Origin: Erysipelotrichaceae bacterium
Lineage (GTDB): Bacteria > Bacillota_I > Bacilli_A > Erysipelotrichales > Erysipelotrichaceae
Direction of reading: 5' to 3'
DNA: 64,000 nt
Assembly (NCBI GenBank): GCA_017512885.1
Contig: JAFWEP010000003.1
Coordinates: forward strand, 166,559 to 230,558
Shown: positions 16,380 through 23,972 of the stretch, in pieces
Layout of the letters: each line of letters starts with the position of its first letter
Numbering within the stretch: the stretch's first letter is position 1
Program-made: the position numbers and the translations under genes
The notes under the pieces: generated by a model
What the model was told of the DNA's origin: nothing
Databases searched by the model: none
What the model saw: the letters and a program-made list of their open reading frames with translations, nothing else

Positions 16380-17251
16380 AGTTCCTCCAATACCGGTCCG
16401 TGCACTTCACAGACCTTTGCGCCGATCCTGGCGGCTTCTCGTAAAGCTTCTTTTTTCTCTTTCCCGGCACAGATCAGAGCCAGATAGGTACCGATATGCG
16501 AATCTCCGGCTCCGGTCGAATCCACGACATTGACCGGGAAGGCTTCCTGTTCGATGAATCCTTTTCCGTCATAGAGCAGACAGCTGTTGGCGCCGTCGGT
16601 AAGGATGACGGTGTTCTGTGTTCTTGCGAACAGTCTTTCTGCACAGTTACGGATATCGCCTCCGCAGTGCAGATAGTCTCTTGCCTCCCGCAGGTTGAGA
16701 TGCAGCAAGGGATGCAGATCGAGCAGTCGTTCCTGCCGGCAATGATCGACGGAAGCGATCTGCGTGCCCGGGGCATAACAGAACGGCAGTTCCGGGTGGG
16801 CAGCCAGGAAATCGACGATATAGTCGCCGCTGTTCTCCTGGACCTCGAAACCGGTGCAGTAAGCCATGCCGTATCCCGCTGCATCCAGGGAAGCAAACCA
16901 CTCCGCTTTAAAGCGGTATTCCGCCCCATGCAAGGCCATAAAGGTCCTTCTTCCTTCCTTATCGACGATGCAGTAGCAGCAGCCGTTCTCCTCTTCGCTC
17001 TCAAAGAGGATCGGGATCTGCCGCTTCTGCAGTTCCTTTCGGACAAAGTCTCCGTAGATCCCCTTCCCGACCGGAGCAGCCAGAGTATAAGGCACCTTGA
17101 ACAGTTCAAACATATGCGAGACATTGCAGGCGCAGCCACCCAGCTGCATGGATTGTGAATAGGGATTCACGTCTTCTTCCAGAGCCGGCAAGTGGTCGAC
17201 TCTGATGGTGATATCGGCAACGGCCGAACCGATGATCAGGGCTTTCTTCAT
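16376..17251 (-). CDS. PfkB-family carbohydrate/nucleoside kinase
   Basis: 291 aa ribokinase fold. N-terminal LIIGSAVADITIRVDHLPALEEDVNPYSQSMQLGGCACNVSHMF (sugar-binding motif) and C-terminal VNVVDSTGAGDSHIGTYLALICAG with the catalytic Asp of the GAGD anion hole. GVNVE-like divalent specificity is not determinable. Could act on ribose, fructose or pseudouridine-type nucleosides. First gene of the redox operon; it begins only ~13 bases after a strong hairpin with a T-run, so its expression may be attenuated. Confidence 0.9.
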   Translation of the reverse strand: MKKALIIGSAVADITIRVDHLPALEEDVNPYSQSMQLGGCACNVSHMFELFKVPYTLAAPVGKGIYGDFVRKELQKRQIPILFESEEENGCCYCIVDKEGRRTFMALHGAEYRFKAEWFASLDAAGYGMAYCTGFEVQENSGDYIVDFLAAHPELPFCYAPGTQIASVDHCRQERLLDLHPLLHLNLREARDYLHCGGDIRNCAERLFARTQNTVILTDGANSCLLYDGKGFIEQEAFPVNVVDSTGAGDSHIGTYLALICAGKEKKEALREAARIGAKVCEVHGPVLEEL

Positions 17252-17266
17252 GATTCTATCCTAACA

Positions 17267-17329
17267 GAAAAAAGGATCCTTCGGGTGAGGATCCTGTGTA
17301 CCGATATATCTGTACTTTAACAGATATCG
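17267..17329 (-). terminator. Twin hairpins upstream of the PfkB gene
   Basis: On the minus strand the first hairpin CCGATATCTGT...ACAGATATATCGG (17300-17329) is followed by AGGATCCT-cacccga-AGGATCCT (17273-17295) and TTTTTTC. The second is a good intrinsic terminator. It both closes the flavin reductase gene and lies just before the kinase ribosome site, so it may work as an attenuator. Confidence 0.7.
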
Positions 17330-17385
17330 GATACGATCTTTCATTTTGGAATAAATTTCTGAAAAATGCCGCAGAGTGACCTTTT

Positions 17386-18333
17386 TCACTTTTTTCTATC
17401 ACTTTTCTTCTCTTTGGAACGCTTGTCGTTGATGATCTGCATCTCCTGCACATCGATCTTCTTCACACCGTTCTCTTCCGCCCACTTCACGCAGCCTTTC
17501 AGGACTGTCGGCAGGAAGATGCGCGGCACCTTCACCAGCATTCCCAAAGCTTCATCGGTGAATTCCACATCGGTCTGCAGTCTCTTGGCGGCATAGCGTA
17601 CGGAAGCGACCGTAGTCTGCCGCTGCGGAAGCAGTTCCGGGATCAGCCGGCGGTGCTTGTGGTACCAGAAGTTCTTCGAGTCCCGGTAACCGTAATCGAC
17701 CGGCAGATGCGGGAAATCGGCAGACTTTACTCCGTTGATGATCGCTTTCTGGTACTTCTCCTTCATCAGAATCTTCTCGATCTTTAAGACGAAGTGTGCA
17801 CCGTAGGGAGTGGTGATCCCGTTGAAATCATGATACTTCTCCAGTTCGTAGTGATCCTGTCCCTCTGCTAAAGGCGGATCATCCTGGGCATTGTCCAGCG
17901 TATCCACCCAGGTGCATTCCACCGCCTGCAGAGCTTCCGTAATGACCTGCGGATAGACACCTTCCGGATCCTCCTCCTTGCGTAAGCCATCCTCCAGATG
18001 GAAACGGAAGTCCTTCATCTTCTCTTCCGGCGTATCGCCCGGCCAGCCCAGCCGCACCGTCTCCTTAAAGGTCTTCCGGTCATCGCCCAGGAAATTCAGG
18101 ACGCATTTCTTGTGTTTGATCAGGTTCTGGGCAGTATTGGAAGAATTGCGGCATTCCAGCAGGAAGGCATAGTAATCCTTTCCGGCTACGTAGAACGGTG
18201 CCAGTAAGGAATAAGGACCGCAGGTCGTCTTCCCCTCATCCGTCAGGGTGCTGACCAGTACCACCGGCATCGGGAAGAACAGGGAACTCTGGTAGAAATT
18301 ATCTACCGGACGCAGATTCTGAAAACTTGACAT
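17386..18333 (-). CDS. Flavin reductase-like protein with PCP_red-like C-terminal domain
   Basis: 315 aa. Residues ~15-110 (SSLFFPMPVVLVSTLTDEGKTTCGPYSLLAPFYVAGKDYYAFLLECRNSSNTAQNLIKHKKCVLNFL) match the FMN-binding split-barrel of flavin reductase-like proteins. Residues ~257-301 (FTDEALGMLVKVPRIFLPTVLKGCVKWAEENGVKKIDVQEM) resemble the small helical PCP_red domain known from protochlorophyllide reductase subunits and other redox proteins. The role of this pairing is unknown; possibly a flavoprotein with an electron-transfer partner site. No chlorophyll genes here. Basic C-terminal tail. Monocistronic. Confidence 0.75.
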   Translation of the reverse strand: MSSFQNLRPVDNFYQSSLFFPMPVVLVSTLTDEGKTTCGPYSLLAPFYVAGKDYYAFLLECRNSSNTAQNLIKHKKCVLNFLGDDRKTFKETVRLGWPGDTPEEKMKDFRFHLEDGLRKEEDPEGVYPQVITEALQAVECTWVDTLDNAQDDPPLAEGQDHYELEKYHDFNGITTPYGAHFVLKIEKILMKEKYQKAIINGVKSADFPHLPVDYGYRDSKNFWYHKHRRLIPELLPQRQTTVASVRYAAKRLQTDVEFTDEALGMLVKVPRIFLPTVLKGCVKWAEENGVKKIDVQEMQIINDKRSKEKKSDRKK

Positions 18334-18404
18334 ATAGCCTCTCTCTGTTCGTTAGAACTTTCACTAACTATCTTAGAACGAAGGGAAGGGACTGTCAAAG
18401 TATG

Positions 18405-18428
18405 AAAAAGATCCGGGAATACCGGATC
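18405..18428 (-). terminator. Rho-independent terminator
   Basis: Minus strand GATCCGG-tattc-CCGGATC followed by TTTTT, overlapping the stop codon of the upstream 327-aa protein. Confidence 0.85.
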
Positions 18429-19410
18429 AGTGTTCTTCGGGGAAAGTCCCTTCGTTACGCAGATATTTCCAGATCTCTTCATACTCTTCGGACAGGGAAA
18501 CATTCTGCCGGTAGGCCCGGGCAATGATCTCCAGCCACTGTTCCTTCAGGTCGAGCCGGCGCAGTTCCCTTAACAGGATCTTCGTCCTCTCTCCCGGGGA
18601 ACGGGAAGAGTTCTCCTGATAGTAGTCGATGCCTACTTCGTATTCGCAGAGCCTCAGCTCCAGCAACAGCACCAGGAAGGCATAGGCCTCTCTGGCCTCG
18701 GCAGCGGTCTTCTGGTCTCTCCTTTTGCGGCTCTCTTCGACTAAGGCCATCGCCTCTTCGACCGCGCTCTCCTTACTGTCGGGAGTCTTCAGGAGACCGC
18801 AGAGCACCCGCAGATAATCGTCATGATGGGCAAAAGGCGAACCGAGATCAGGCTCTACCGCCAAAGTCAGTAAACGGTGCAGGGTGATCCTTCCGGTAGA
18901 GACCTGCAAGAGCCTCCGGGCGACCTGTTCGAAGAACTCGATCTGTTTCATCCCGCAGGAGTAGAAGGGTTCCTGCGAAGGAAAGAGCCAGCGATGCGTG
19001 CCGACCGCCATCACTTCATAGATGCCGCAGAGACAGTTGGCTGCCTTTCGGCCTTCATCACCTTCTGCTTTGATACGGTTCAGCCTCCGTACCAGATCCT
19101 TCAGATAAGTGCGCCAGCGATAACGCTGGGCACGGGTAACGTAGCGGTTGGCCGAGAAGTAATAGCCGGCTTTGACATCCATGATGAATTCCGCTGCTTC
19201 CTTTAAGAGGGCATCGGTATCTTCCGGGGTCATCCCCTTCTGAAAGGCTTTGCCGGCAGCCGAAAGCTCGGGAAGATGTTCCAGCAGTTCCTCATAGCCC
19301 TTCTCTTCCCGCACTTTCTTAGGAGTCAGACGGTAGAGTTCTCCGGCCAGATATTCCAGTTCTTCCTTGGAGAAGGACTTCAGTTTCTTCTTCAGTTCGT
19401 CTTTCTTCAC
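18427..19410 (-). CDS. Hypothetical all-helical protein
   Basis: 327 aa, no signal peptide or membrane segment, very rich in Lys/Glu/Arg/Leu and predicted almost wholly helical. The N-terminus KKDELKKKLKSFSKEELEYLAGELYRLTPKKVREEKGYEELLEH resembles helix-pair segments; later helices (AAEAREAYAFLVLLLELRLCEYEVGIDYYQENSS) look TPR-like. Not recognised. Its own terminator overlaps the stop codon. Confidence 0.75.
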   Translation of the reverse strand: MKKDELKKKLKSFSKEELEYLAGELYRLTPKKVREEKGYEELLEHLPELSAAGKAFQKGMTPEDTDALLKEAAEFIMDVKAGYYFSANRYVTRAQRYRWRTYLKDLVRRLNRIKAEGDEGRKAANCLCGIYEVMAVGTHRWLFPSQEPFYSCGMKQIEFFEQVARRLLQVSTGRITLHRLLTLAVEPDLGSPFAHHDDYLRVLCGLLKTPDSKESAVEEAMALVEESRKRRDQKTAAEAREAYAFLVLLLELRLCEYEVGIDYYQENSSRSPGERTKILLRELRRLDLKEQWLEIIARAYRQNVSLSEEYEEIWKYLRNEGTFPEEH

Positions 19411-19438
19411 CCTTCCAGTATACCATGTCCCCCAAAGG

Positions 19439-19455
19439 AAAAAGGGCTTGCGCCC
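19439..19455 (-). terminator. Rho-independent terminator
   Basis: Minus strand GGGC-gcaa-GCCC followed by TTTTT right at the stop of the DUF4097 gene. Confidence 0.7.
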
Positions 19456-20459
19456 TAGCCGATCCGGATGTCTCCGGAAACGGTCTTTACTTTCAGAGAG
19501 TAAGGTACGGAGGGGTCGGAGACGGCCCGGCAGCGGACGGTCCCGGACAGGGTGGACGTCTTGATGCGTAACGGACTGCCGGAAAGCAGCCGGACCGCCA
19601 CATCACCGGAAACGGCCGAGACCTCCCCTTCCTGCAGCAGGCCGGCCAGACTGAGCTCGACATCACCGGAAGCCGAAGAGGCATTCAGATGCCCGAGATC
19701 GCCTTCCTGGATCAGATCCACATCCCCGGAGGCACTCTGTAAGACCAGCGATGCCGCATCCCGGAAGTTGTGGCAGTCCAGATCGCCGGAGGCATTGCGC
19801 AAAGCGACCGTATTGGCTTTGCCGCTGAAAGTGATATCGCCGGAAGCCGCAGAGACATTGAGATCCTCCGTTTCGACATCCTGAACCTGAACGTCGCCGG
19901 AAGCAGTACGCACCACGATCTCGCTGCATTCCGAGGGGACCGTGACCGTGACTTTCTCGCCGTGGCGCAGTTCCTGCCTGATCAGCAGGGCGCTGCTGCT
20001 TTCCCGGATACTGAAGGCATTGGCAGCCCCTTCCAGGGATACACCGAACTCTCCGCTGCCTCTGCACAGAAGGATATCGGCATCCTTGGTCTCGATCTGC
20101 AGAGAATCCTTCGTGGGATAGCTCGTTTCGATGGTCTGGCTCGGGGTACGGGCAGCCGCGATCACCCGGCCGAAGATCCCGTTCAGGTCAACATCGTACT
20201 TCAGTCCCTTCTCACTGCTGTACTGCAGATCGATATGCGAATCTTTCTTCTTTGCCCCGTATTCCTTTAACAGTTCTTCAAGATTGCCCAGTACGACCAG
20301 CACCCGGCCGGAAGCCTTGGCTTCGCTGTCCCCTTCATTCACATAATCCTGATAGCGTTCCAGGGCATCAGCCTGCAGCTGTTCCTTCAGCTGCGAGAGT
20401 TCCGCTGTCATCTCATAGCGGTCAAACACTTCATTCAGGTAGTTTACGATGTCGTTCAT
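19455..20459 (-). CDS. DUF4097 beta-helix protein with helical N-terminus
   Basis: 334 aa. Residues 1-75 are helical (MNDIVNYLNEVFDRYEMTAELSQLKEQLQADALERYQDYVNEGDSEAKAS) as in DUF1700/permease-associated N-termini. The rest is a right-handed repeat with the motif ASGDV recurring every ~20-25 residues (VRTASGDVQVQDV, SAASGDITFSG, LRNASGDLDC, LQSASGDVDL, SSASGDVELS), typical of DUF4097 putative adhesins. No signal peptide or anchor is visible. ATGA overlap with the PadR regulator: such PadR-DUF4097 pairs are common in Bacillota and are often tied to envelope stress. Confidence 0.88.
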   Translation of the reverse strand: MNDIVNYLNEVFDRYEMTAELSQLKEQLQADALERYQDYVNEGDSEAKASGRVLVVLGNLEELLKEYGAKKKDSHIDLQYSSEKGLKYDVDLNGIFGRVIAAARTPSQTIETSYPTKDSLQIETKDADILLCRGSGEFGVSLEGAANAFSIRESSSALLIRQELRHGEKVTVTVPSECSEIVVRTASGDVQVQDVETEDLNVSAASGDITFSGKANTVALRNASGDLDCHNFRDAASLVLQSASGDVDLIQEGDLGHLNASSASGDVELSLAGLLQEGEVSAVSGDVAVRLLSGSPLRIKTSTLSGTVRCRAVSDPSVPYSLKVKTVSGDIRIG

Positions 20460-20782
20460 TTCAGTAACCTCTCTATCATGTCCCGGGACTTCTCCCATTC
20501 CTGCAGATCTTCTTCATAGGCAGCTCTGCCGGCTGCGGTGATGCTGTAGTAGCGTCTTCTGGCGCCGCTGTTCTCGTTCCCCCAGTAGGAAGAGATCAGC
20601 TGACTCTTCTCCAGCCGGCGGAAGGCAGTATAAAGCGTAGCTTCATTGAGTTCATACAGACCATCCGTTACTTCCCGGATCCGTTTATTGATCTCATACC
20701 CGTAGGAATCCTTCTCCCGAAGGAAACGCAGGATGATGGTATCCGTATGTCCCCGCAGCATATCCGATGCGATCCCTGCCAT
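20456..20782 (-). CDS. PadR-family transcriptional regulator
   Basis: 108 aa winged helix. MLRGHTDTIILRFLREKDSYGYEINKRIREVTDGLYELNEATLYTAFRRLEKSQLISSYWG is the canonical PadR domain (LLxL...GYEI...ATLYxxLxRLE). The short C-terminal helix (AAYEEDLQEWEKSRDMIERLLK) provides the dimer interface, as in the PadR-s2 subfamily. A palindrome overlaps its own promoter, suggesting autoregulation of this two-gene operon. Confidence 0.95.
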   Translation of the reverse strand: MAGIASDMLRGHTDTIILRFLREKDSYGYEINKRIREVTDGLYELNEATLYTAFRRLEKSQLISSYWGNENSGARRRYYSITAAGRAAYEEDLQEWEKSRDMIERLLK

Positions 20783-20804
20783 AGGTACCTCTCTTTCTGT
20801 GCCC

Positions 20805-20833
20805 AGAATATCTTAAGATACCTCATCTGTCAA
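20805..20833 (-). promoter_or_regulatory. PadR operon promoter with palindromic operator
   Basis: Minus strand TTGACA (20828-20833), 17 bases, TATTCT (20805-20810). A perfect 12-bp palindrome TATCTTAAGATA (20809-20820) lies in the spacer and touches the -10 box, a good repressor site. Confidence 0.78.
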
Positions 20834-20905
20834 GGTATTATATGTAACATAGGAACACTTCTTTTCCGGCTGTGTTAAGATAGAATAACGAAGGAGGTAC
20901 TGCCG

Positions 20906-21187
20906 ATGTATCTTTCGACCGGTGATGCCCAGGGATCTTATCAGGTCCTGGACTGCATCTTTGCGTTCGATACCTGTAAAGAAGGATTACTGCGGGGCTC
21001 TGCACCCGGGAAAGCCTTTGAAGGGGTCAAGAACCAGTTACAGAATAAAGCGAAACAGTTAGGGGCCGATGCGGTCATCAACTGTCATTTTGAATACCAC
21101 AGCGGTTTAAGCGAAGGACTCAATCCCAAGAAGATCGTCGAAGTCTTTGCCTACGGCACCGCTGTCATCTTAGGAGAAAAGAAATGA
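20906..21187 (+). CDS. YbjQ-like (UPF0145) small protein
   Basis: 93 aa. VLDCIFAFDTCKEGLLRGSAPGKAFEGVKNQLQNKAKQLGADAVINCHFEY has the family A-x-x-LGADAVI-x-V/C motif and ends in a strand AYGTAVIL. YbjQ proteins form pentameric rings of unknown role. GAAGGAGG precedes ATG. ATGA overlap with the next membrane protein gene implies a joint function. Confidence 0.82.
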   Translation: MYLSTGDAQGSYQVLDCIFAFDTCKEGLLRGSAPGKAFEGVKNQLQNKAKQLGADAVINCHFEYHSGLSEGLNPKKIVEVFAYGTAVILGEKK

Positions 21188-22002
21188 AGGATTTAGCCGA
21201 ATTAGCCCGCAAGGAACGGGAAAAGGAACAGGGCCGGCAGAAACGGAAGAAGGTCACGACCCTGATCGTGATCATTGCGGTGATCGCCCTGATCGCTGCC
21301 GCAGCGATCGTCGCCTTCACGGTGATGCAGAGAAGAGATTACGAGCCTCCGACTCCGGAACCCGGAGTACAGACAATCACCTTGTCAGATGAGGTCACGG
21401 ATCTGGAAACACCCCTCACCTTCCGCCTGATGCCGGGCAACTACCTGATCGGTACCGATATCCCCGAAGGTGTCTATGATCTCAAGGCCACCAACGGTGA
21501 CCATGGCTATGTCTCTACCGACATCAGCAGCTACGAAGGCGGCATCAATGAACTGATGGGCTTCGGCGGCACGGACTACCTCAAAGAGTTCCGCAATGCC
21601 TGGCTGGTCAAAGGCGAAGTGCTGCAGATCGAGGGAGTCGAACTGGATCTGACCACGAAGAAATGTGCACCGAGCGTTGAGGCACGGCTGCCGGATATCA
21701 GCGATCAGACCTTTATCGACGGAGTCACTCCGGTCGAAGGGGTCTACACGATCGGCAACGAGATCCCGGCCGGTACCTATGATCTCTTCCTTCTGGAAGG
21801 AAGCGGCTGGATCTATTGTGAGACAGAGGACTACTCCTTCAGTTTCTACCAGTTCTTTTCCACAGATCCGGAAGACGATGGCTTTCCCGCCTTCTATCAT
21901 CTGACCATTCCCGAAGGGACGACCATGGAAGTCAACGATTTTGAAGACTTTAAGCTGTTCATGCGGGCTTCCACAGCCGAAAACTTCCTGAAGAGCGAAT
22001 AG
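21184..22002 (+). CDS. Membrane-anchored protein with duplicated extracellular domain
   Basis: 272 aa. A basic cytoplasmic N-terminus (ARKEREKEQGRQKRKK) is followed by one membrane helix (VTTLIVIIAVIALIAAAAIVAFTVM, ~20-45). The outside part is a duplicated ~80-residue unit with IGTDIPEGVYDLKA and IGNEIPAGTYDLFL at equivalent places, resembling the repeated beta domains found on surface proteins of gut Bacillota. Function unknown. Coupled to the YbjQ-like gene; closed by a strong terminator. Confidence 0.8.
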   Translation: MKDLAELARKEREKEQGRQKRKKVTTLIVIIAVIALIAAAAIVAFTVMQRRDYEPPTPEPGVQTITLSDEVTDLETPLTFRLMPGNYLIGTDIPEGVYDLKATNGDHGYVSTDISSYEGGINELMGFGGTDYLKEFRNAWLVKGEVLQIEGVELDLTTKKCAPSVEARLPDISDQTFIDGVTPVEGVYTIGNEIPAGTYDLFLLEGSGWIYCETEDYSFSFYQFFSTDPEDDGFPAFYHLTIPEGTTMEVNDFEDFKLFMRASTAENFLKSE

Positions 22003-22007
22003 GGACA

Positions 22008-22038
22008 GGGGATATCTGCGGATATCCCCTTCTTTTTT
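22008..22038 (+). terminator. Rho-independent terminator
   Basis: GGGGATATC-tgcg-GATATCCCC followed by TTCTTTTTT. Confidence 0.92.
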
Positions 22039-22050
22039 GGAAATTCCCCC

Positions 22051-22079
22051 TTCACAAAAAGAAAGAAACTGATTATAAT
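22051..22079 (+). promoter_or_regulatory. Promoter of tRNA-Pro
   Basis: TTCACA (22051-22056), 17 bases, TATAAT (22074-22079); the mature tRNA starts 13 bases downstream. Confidence 0.8.
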
Positions 22080-22091
22080 AAGAAACGCTAA

Positions 22092-22168
22092 CGGGGAATA
22101 GCGCAGCTTGGTAGCGCGCATCGTTCGGGACGATGAGGTCATGGGTTCGAATCCCATTTCTCCGACCA
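22092..22168 (+). tRNA. tRNA-Pro (anticodon CGG)
   Basis: 77 bases with encoded CCA. Acceptor CGGGGAA pairs with TTCTCCG; anticodon stem CATCG/CGATG encloses loop TTCGGGA, anticodon CGG; T-arm GGGTTCGAATCCC is perfect. Stands alone with its own promoter and terminator. Confidence 0.97.
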
Positions 22169-22179
22169 TGAAAAAACTC

Positions 22180-22201
22180 ACCTGCAGATCGCAGGTTTTT
22201 T
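22180..22201 (+). terminator. Terminator of tRNA-Pro
   Basis: ACCTGC-agatc-GCAGGT followed by TTTTTT. Confidence 0.88.
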
Positions 22202-22203
22202 GT

Positions 22204-22243
22204 TTGACAGAGTGCATTATTTGCATTACTATAATTAATGCAA
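22204..22243 (+). promoter_or_regulatory. Promoter and operator of the YtrA-type operon
   Basis: TTGACA at 22204-22209; -10 either TACTAT (spacer 17) or TATAAT (22230-22235, spacer 20). An 8-bp inverted repeat TTGCATTA-ctataat-TAATGCAA (22221-22243) encloses the -10 box, with a further direct copy TGCATTA at 22213-22219. This fits self-repression by the GntR protein. Confidence 0.75.
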
Positions 22244-22256
22244 GGAGGGCAAAGAT

Positions 22257-22628
22257 ATGATCCTGAATGTCGACTTCAGCAGCGATACCCCGCTGTACCA
22301 GCAGCTGCGCGATCAGATCGTGGTCGGGATCGCCGAAGGAAAGCTCTCTCCCGGCGAACAGCTGCCGACCATCCGGGCTCTGGCCGAAGAGAGCGGCATC
22401 AATATGATGACTGTCTCCAAGGCCTACCAGCTGCTGAAACAGGAAGGCTATATCACGACCGACCGCCGCAGCGGCGCCAGAGTCGCTGCTACCGGCCGGG
22501 TCACGGTCTCCGATACCGTCCGCAAAGAACTGAAAGTACGCATCTCCGAACTCCGTCTGTCCGGTCTCTCCAAGGAAGAGATCCTGGCGCTCTGCGCACA
22601 GGTTTACGAAGAAGGTGAAACACAATGA
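22257..22628 (+). CDS. GntR-family regulator, YtrA subfamily
   Basis: 123 aa. Winged-helix domain DTPLYQQLRDQIVVGIAEGKLSPGEQLPTIRALAEESGINMMTVSKAYQLLKQEGYITTDRRSGARVA is canonical GntR; the short C-terminal tail (~45 residues, VSDTVRKELKVRISELRLSGLSKEEILALCAQVYEE) with no effector domain is the YtrA type. AAGGAGGG ribosome site. ATGA overlap with the membrane gene that follows, which it probably represses. Confidence 0.95.
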   Translation: MILNVDFSSDTPLYQQLRDQIVVGIAEGKLSPGEQLPTIRALAEESGINMMTVSKAYQLLKQEGYITTDRRSGARVAATGRVTVSDTVRKELKVRISELRLSGLSKEEILALCAQVYEEGETQ

Positions 22629-23953
22629 CGAAACTGATCCTCTGGGGCAGCGTGATCTGGCTGGCTCCGCTGCTGTGCTATATGCTGGTGAACGAGACGA
22701 AGTCCAAGAAGAATATCATCCTGGGCGTGACCCTGCCGGCCGAAGGCCGCAGCGATCCGGCAGTCGAAGAAGAAACGAAACGCTTCCGCCGCAACGAATG
22801 GACAGTCTGTGCCCTGCTGATCCTGCTGGGGGTACTGGCGATGCTGCCGGTATTCCATGATGTCAGTATGACCCTCTGGATGATCTGGATCGATCTCTGC
22901 ATAGTATTGCCCTATATCCCCTATGTCCTCTCCCGCAATAAGCTTCTGAAGATCAAGGAAGAAAGAGGCTGGAAGCGTCAGGATCAGACCGTCAAGGTCG
23001 ATACTGCTGCCTGGCAGGAACCAAAATGGCTCTCGCCCTGGCTCTTCGTACCTCCCTTCCTCCTCGCGCTGCTGCCGGTCTTCTTTGACCGGGGGATGTG
23101 GCCGGTCTACCTGATCGATGCCCTCTGCATCATCTTCTTCTGGTTCGGCTACCGTTATCTCTACAGCACCCGTTCGGAAATGGTCGATGGGGATACCGGT
23201 CTGACCCAGGTCCTGACCCGCATCCGCCGGGTCCGCTGGGGAAGGGTCTGGCTCTTCACCGCTTATTCGATGGCCGCTCTGAACATCGCCTTCTATCTCT
23301 TCAGTCTGAACAAGGGACTGGGAGTCGCACTCTTCGTCACGATCACGGTCTTCATCTGCGTCATTGCCTTACAGATGGAGATGAAGATGCGTCAGCTGCA
23401 GGAAAAGCTGACCGCTTCTTCCGGCAAAGAGGATTACGTCGATGATGACGAACACTGGATCGGTGGCATCTTCTACTACAATCCCAATGACCGGCGCTCC
23501 ATCGTCAACCACCGCATCGGTCTCAATACCACCGTCAACCTAGCCAGCGGACTGGGAAAAGTCATGATCGTGATGTCGATCGTGCTTTTGCTGGGACTGC
23601 CCTTCTTCGGAGTCTGGATGGACCATATGGGCAGCAGTGAGATCACGGTCAGCGCGGAAGAAGGCGAAGTCAGCTTCCGCAGCGGCATGACCCACTATGA
23701 ATTCTCCAAAGAAAGCATTCAGGAAGTGACACTGCTCGAAGAACTGCCGCAGGATCTGCGCCGACGCTTCGGTACTGCCATGGATACCTATCTGGAAGGA
23801 GACTTCGTTTCCGATGAATACGGCAGGATGAAGCTCCTGCTGGACCCCACGGTGTCGCCCTGGCTGCTGATCCGCACCGATGAAAAACTCTATCTCTTCG
23901 GCACCCGTGAAGGGCAGCTGACCCGCGATCTCTACGTGACCCTGAGCGAATAA
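22625..23953 (+). CDS. Multispan membrane protein (DUF1648/DUF5808-like)
   Basis: 442 aa with about eight membrane helices (e.g. LILWGSVIWLAPLLCYMLV, WTVCALLILLGVLAMLPVF, WLFTAYSMAALNIAFYLFSL, VMIVMSIVLLLGLPFFGVW). A soluble loop EDYVDDDEHWIGGIFYYNPNDRRSIVNHRIGLNTTVNLA has the DxxWxxGxxYYNPND pattern of DUF5808. The C-terminal ~110 residues are a PH-like outside or inside domain. Such proteins commonly accompany YtrA regulators in Bacillota and are linked to envelope stress; the biochemical role is unknown. Confidence 0.85.
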   Translation: MTKLILWGSVIWLAPLLCYMLVNETKSKKNIILGVTLPAEGRSDPAVEEETKRFRRNEWTVCALLILLGVLAMLPVFHDVSMTLWMIWIDLCIVLPYIPYVLSRNKLLKIKEERGWKRQDQTVKVDTAAWQEPKWLSPWLFVPPFLLALLPVFFDRGMWPVYLIDALCIIFFWFGYRYLYSTRSEMVDGDTGLTQVLTRIRRVRWGRVWLFTAYSMAALNIAFYLFSLNKGLGVALFVTITVFICVIALQMEMKMRQLQEKLTASSGKEDYVDDDEHWIGGIFYYNPNDRRSIVNHRIGLNTTVNLASGLGKVMIVMSIVLLLGLPFFGVWMDHMGSSEITVSAEEGEVSFRSGMTHYEFSKESIQEVTLLEELPQDLRRRFGTAMDTYLEGDFVSDEYGRMKLLLDPTVSPWLLIRTDEKLYLFGTREGQLTRDLYVTLSE

Positions 23954-23972
23954 AGAGAACGAAAGGAACATC

